Assembly: GCF_014279875.1 (NCBI RefSeq)
Contig: NZ_CP047952.1
Location: 1,054,001-1,118,000, forward strand
DNA: 64,000 nucleotides
From: Synechococcus sp. MEDNS5
GTDB taxonomy: Bacteria > Cyanobacteriota > Cyanobacteriia > PCC-6307 > Cyanobiaceae
Direction: 5' to 3'
Positions 61,304 to 64,000 of this stretch are shown here, one piece after another. Position numbers and translations under genes: made by a program. The notes beneath the pieces were generated by a model. It was not told the origin of the DNA and searched no databases. It saw nothing but the letters and a program-made list of their open reading frames with translations. Position 1 is the first letter of the stretch, and every line of letters begins with the position of its first letter.

Positions 61304-62836
61304 TCAGGCTCCCAGAAAGATGCGATAGGCAGGATTGGACGTTTCCTCCCAGCTGGCATACCCAAGCTCTCTGAGCACTGCTTGCCAGTCTTGAAGTTCA
61401 TCAGGTTTGACCAGCACCCCAACCACGATGCGGCCCACGTCTGCACCATGGTTCCGGTAGTGAAAAATGCTGATCGACCAGTCAGCATGCAGGGCACTCA
61501 CGAAGCGCATCAGCGCCCCGGGCCGTTCGGGGAACTCAAAGCGGTAGAGCAATTCCTGGGGTTGCTGGGATGGTGAATCAGCGCGAATGGGCAATCGGCC
61601 ACCCACCATGTGACGGAGGTGAACCTTTGCCAGTTCATCGTCACTGAGATCGAGGCAGTCGTATCCGTGACTGCGCAGGTAAGCAAGGAGATCCGAGCGA
61701 TCTTGCAGATCAGCCACCTGGATGCCCATAAAGATATGGGCGCTTGCGCCCGCACCCATGCGGTAGCTGAATTCCGTCAGGCTGCGTTTGTGGAGAAGCT
61801 CACAAAGTTTTCTCAGGCTGCCCGGTTCTTCGGGAATTTCCACAGCCAGCATGGCCTCGCGCTCCTCACCCAATTCGGCCCGCTCCGCCACAAAACGCAG
61901 CCGATCAAAATTCATGTTGGCGCCGCAGGCGACGGCCACCAGTTCTTGATCTTTCAGTCCGCGACGTGCGACATCCGCTTTTAGGCCCGCAACCGCCAGA
62001 GCCCCCGCCGGCTCGAGAATGGACCGGGTGTCTTCAAAGACATCCTTAATCGCCGCACAAATCTCATCGGTGCTGACCGTGACGATGGCGTCGACATAAC
62101 GCCGGGCCAGTCGGAACGTGTGTTCACCGACTTCGCGCACGGCCACACCATCAGCGAACAATCCAACTTGTGGAAGTCGAATGCGTTCACCGGCCTCCAG
62201 CGACAGGGTCATGGCGGCAGCGTCATGCGGCTCAACACCAATGATCTGCACATCGGGCCATAGGGTTTTCACATAGGCCGCGATGCCTCCGATCAGGCCG
62301 CCACCCCCAATGGCGATGTAGATGGCATCTGGGGGACGTGGGCTCTGACGCAGGATTTCCATGCCCACGGTGCCTTGTCCGGCAATGACATCGGGGTCAT
62401 CGAAAGGGTGGATGAAGCAAAGGTGCTCGTTTTCACTGCGACGGAGTGCCTCGGCATAGGCCTCGTCGTAAGTTTCACCGTGGAGAACAACTTCGCCTCC
62501 CAGTTGCTTCACGGCCTCAACTTTCACGCTTGGCGTGGTGATCGGCATCACAATCACTGCTCGGCAGTGTAGATGGGAGGCACTGAGAGCGACGCCCTGA
62601 GCGTGGTTCCCAGCACTGGAGGCGATCACCCCACGGCTCAGTTCCTCTTGGGACAACTGGGCCATGCGGTTGTATGCCCCGCGAAGTTTGAACGAAAAGA
62701 CCGGTTGCAGATCCTCCCGCTTGAGTCGGATGGTGTTGGTGAGACGGCGACTGAGATTGCTGGCTACATCGAGGGGGGTTTCACGGGCGACGTCATAGAC
62801 CCGTGCACGAAGAATCCTTTGGAGATAGTCGTCCAT
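61304..62836 (-). CDS. ilvA: Threonine ammonia-lyase, biosynthetic
   Basis: First step of isoleucine synthesis: threonine to 2-oxobutanoate. The 510-residue protein has the PLP lysine in SFKLRGA (about 47-53), the SSAGNHAQGVAL loop, GGGGLIGG (phosphate site), and two C-terminal ACT domains (about 330-410 and 430-505) that give isoleucine and valine control. The start MDDYLQRILRARVYDVARETPL fits. It is divergent from dxs with 77 bases between. Confidence 0.95.
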   Translation of the reverse strand: MDDYLQRILRARVYDVARETPLDVASNLSRRLTNTIRLKREDLQPVFSFKLRGAYNRMAQLSQEELSRGVIASSAGNHAQGVALSASHLHCRAVIVMPITTPSVKVEAVKQLGGEVVLHGETYDEAYAEALRRSENEHLCFIHPFDDPDVIAGQGTVGMEILRQSPRPPDAIYIAIGGGGLIGGIAAYVKTLWPDVQIIGVEPHDAAAMTLSLEAGERIRLPQVGLFADGVAVREVGEHTFRLARRYVDAIVTVSTDEICAAIKDVFEDTRSILEPAGALAVAGLKADVARRGLKDQELVAVACGANMNFDRLRFVAERAELGEEREAMLAVEIPEEPGSLRKLCELLHKRSLTEFSYRMGAGASAHIFMGIQVADLQDRSDLLAYLRSHGYDCLDLSDDELAKVHLRHMVGGRLPIRADSPSQQPQELLYRFEFPERPGALMRFVSALHADWSISIFHYRNHGADVGRIVVGVLVKPDELQDWQAVLRELGYASWEETSNPAYRIFLGA

Positions 62837-62913
62837 CTTCCCAGTGTGACAACTCAGCGGCTGTCGCGGCTGGTAAGGAGGGCCCGTAGATTGCCTGAAT
62901 CAGAAGCGGGCCC

Positions 62914-64000
62914 ATGCACCTGAGCGACTTAGCCCATCCCAATGAGCTGCATGGCCTCTCTGTGGCAGAGCTCCAGGACGTTGCTAAACAAATCAGACAA
63001 CGCCATCTCGAGGTTGTTTCCAACAGCGGTGGACATCTCGGGCCCGGGCTGGGAGTTGTCGAGCTGACTCTTGCTCTTTATCAAACCCTTGATCTGGACA
63101 AGGACAGGGTGGTGTGGGATGTGGGCCATCAGGCTTACCCACATAAGTTGATCACAGGCCGTTATGCAGCGTTCGATTCCCTGCGTCAGCAGGGGGGTGT
63201 GGCTGGTTATCTCAAGCGCTGTGAGAGCGATTTCGATCATTTCGGTGCAGGGCACGCCAGCACATCCATTTCTGCTGCTCTCGGAATGGCGATGGCCCGC
63301 GACCGGCAGGGTCTGGACCATAAGTGCGTTGCTGTGATCGGCGATGGCGCTTTGACAGGCGGAATGGCCCTCGAGGCCATCAACCATGCCGGCCACATGC
63401 CTCACACACCCTTCCTGGTGGTGCTGAATGACAACGACATGTCGATCTCTCCCCCTGTTGGGGCGTTGTCAAGCCACCTCAACCGGATGCGACTGAGTCC
63501 TCCGATGCAGTTCCTGTCTGGAAGTGTTGAGGAAAGCATGCGCAATCTTCCTTTCATGGGCGGCGATTTGCCTCCGGAACTGAATCGTTTAAAGGAAAGC
63601 ATGCGCCGACTGGCGGTGCCCAAGGTCGGCGCCGTGTTCGAGGAACTGGGTTTCACTTACATGGGGCCGATTGATGGCCATGACATGGCCGAAATGATTC
63701 GCACGTTCCAGGCAGCCCATCGCATCGGTGGGCCCGTTCTCGTTCACGTCATCACAACGAAAGGTAAGGGCTATCCCTACGCGGAAGCTGATCAAGTTGG
63801 TTATCACGCCCAGTCGGCCTTCGACCTTGGAACCGGGAAAGCACGTCCAAGCAAAACCCCGAAACCTCCTAGTTACAGCAAGGTGTTTGGACAAACACTT
63901 GTGAAAATCTGCGAACAGAATTCAAAGGTGGTTGGCATCACTGCAGCGATGGCAACTGGAACTGGATTGGATCTGCTTCAAAAAGCAGTTCCGGATCAGT
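62914..64000 (+). CDS. dxs: 1-deoxy-D-xylulose-5-phosphate synthase (3' end cut)
   Basis: Condenses pyruvate and glyceraldehyde 3-phosphate in the first step of the MEP isoprenoid pathway. The visible 362 residues include the start [71 protein letters not shown] with the TPP site, [12 protein letters not shown], and [18 protein letters not shown]. The C-terminal half is beyond the window. It supplies precursors for carotenoid and chlorophyll side chains. Confidence 0.95.
   Translation, partial: MHLSDLAHPNELHGLSVAELQDVAKQIRQRHLEVVSNSGGHLGPGLGVVELTLALYQTLDLDKDRVVWDVGHQAYPHKLITGRYAAFDSLRQQGGVAGYLKRCESDFDHFGAGHASTSISAALGMAMARDRQGLDHKCVAVIGDGALTGGMALEAINHAGHMPHTPFLVVLNDNDMSISPPVGALSSHLNRMRLSPPMQFLSGSVEESMRNLPFMGGDLPPELNRLKESMRRLAVPKVGAVFEELGFTYMGPIDGHDMAEMIRTFQAAHRIGGPVLVHVITTKGKGYPYAEADQVGYHAQSAFDLGTGKARPSKTPKPPSYSKVFGQTLVKICEQNSKVVGITAAMATGTGLDLLQKAVPDQ

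Noticed and set aside
1-64000. CRISPR array, tRNA or rRNA genes
   Set aside because: No regularly spaced direct repeats and no tRNA or rRNA sequence was seen by eye in the intergenic stretches.

Overview
The window looks like a chromosomal segment of a marine picocyanobacterium of the Synechococcus (alpha-cyanobacterial) type. The evidence is a moderately GC-rich, very compact genome with many 4-base start/stop overlaps; photosynthesis genes (petN, Psb29/Thf1, a Psb32-like TPM protein, a PucC/BCD-family transporter, FtsH); a class I, proteobacterial-like phosphoribulokinase; lpxD for the outer membrane; and many small proteins of cyanobacterial type. There are no insertion sequences, tRNAs, rRNAs or CRISPR arrays, and no gene-free stretch longer than about 300 bases. 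The assignment is from sequence recognition only.

Layout. 0-12 kb: a minus-strand block with a prepilin peptidase (cut by the left edge), prk, leuB, lpxD, proB, a chain of coupled genes (YqeG-like phosphatase, DUF3727 protein, RuvX, GNAT-like protein), a CofE-like protein, a thioredoxin-fold lumenal protein, a DUF3685 protein and a Fur-family regulator. 12-21 kb: hisA with a terminator, an epimerase, pgsA, a CBS protein, a tandem-duplicated secreted protein, an L,D-transpeptidase, pdeM (a ligase-associated phosphoesterase) and a GluR0-like ligand-gated channel. 21-28 kb: a DUF296-glutaredoxin fusion, a porin, an ABC ATPase, NUDIX, fibrillin, DUF427, lipase-like, DUF1543 and ChrA genes.

28-38 kb is the most distinctive part. 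A ligase-associated DEXH helicase, an ATP-dependent DNA ligase and a ligase-associated exonuclease lie on the minus strand; with pdeM they complete a known four-component bacterial DNA repair set. Between helicase and ligase sits a cluster of membrane and secreted proteins (DUF350, an unrecognised membrane-anchored protein, a Gly-rich protein, a membrane spermidine-synthase-like enzyme, DUF4178), partly AT-richer than its surroundings and probably inserted. The helicase appears to start at a CTG codon that overlaps the DUF350 stop.

38-50 kb: a Tat-exported multicopper oxidase, nadA, a calcineurin-type phosphatase (also with a probable non-ATG start), a glycosyltransferase-like protein, a secreted lambda-lysozyme-like enzyme, a TPM protein, a MidA-type methyltransferase, aroB, an orphan sugar-type ABC permease, purK and, directly after it, a probable 6S RNA. 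50-64 kb: PucC/BCD transporter, clpS, petN and two membrane-protein genes, thf1, clpP, ftsH, a MacB-like permease, pyk, a MazG-like pyrophosphohydrolase, YggT, scpB, ilvA and the start of dxs (cut by the right edge).

Processes represented are carbon fixation and glycolysis (prk, pyk), amino-acid and cofactor synthesis (leuB, proB, hisA, aroB, ilvA, nadA, purK, dxs), proteolysis and photosystem care (clpS, clpP, ftsH, thf1, TPM protein), envelope building (lpxD, pgsA, L,D-transpeptidase, porin) and DNA repair (helicase, ligase, exonuclease, PdeM, RuvX).
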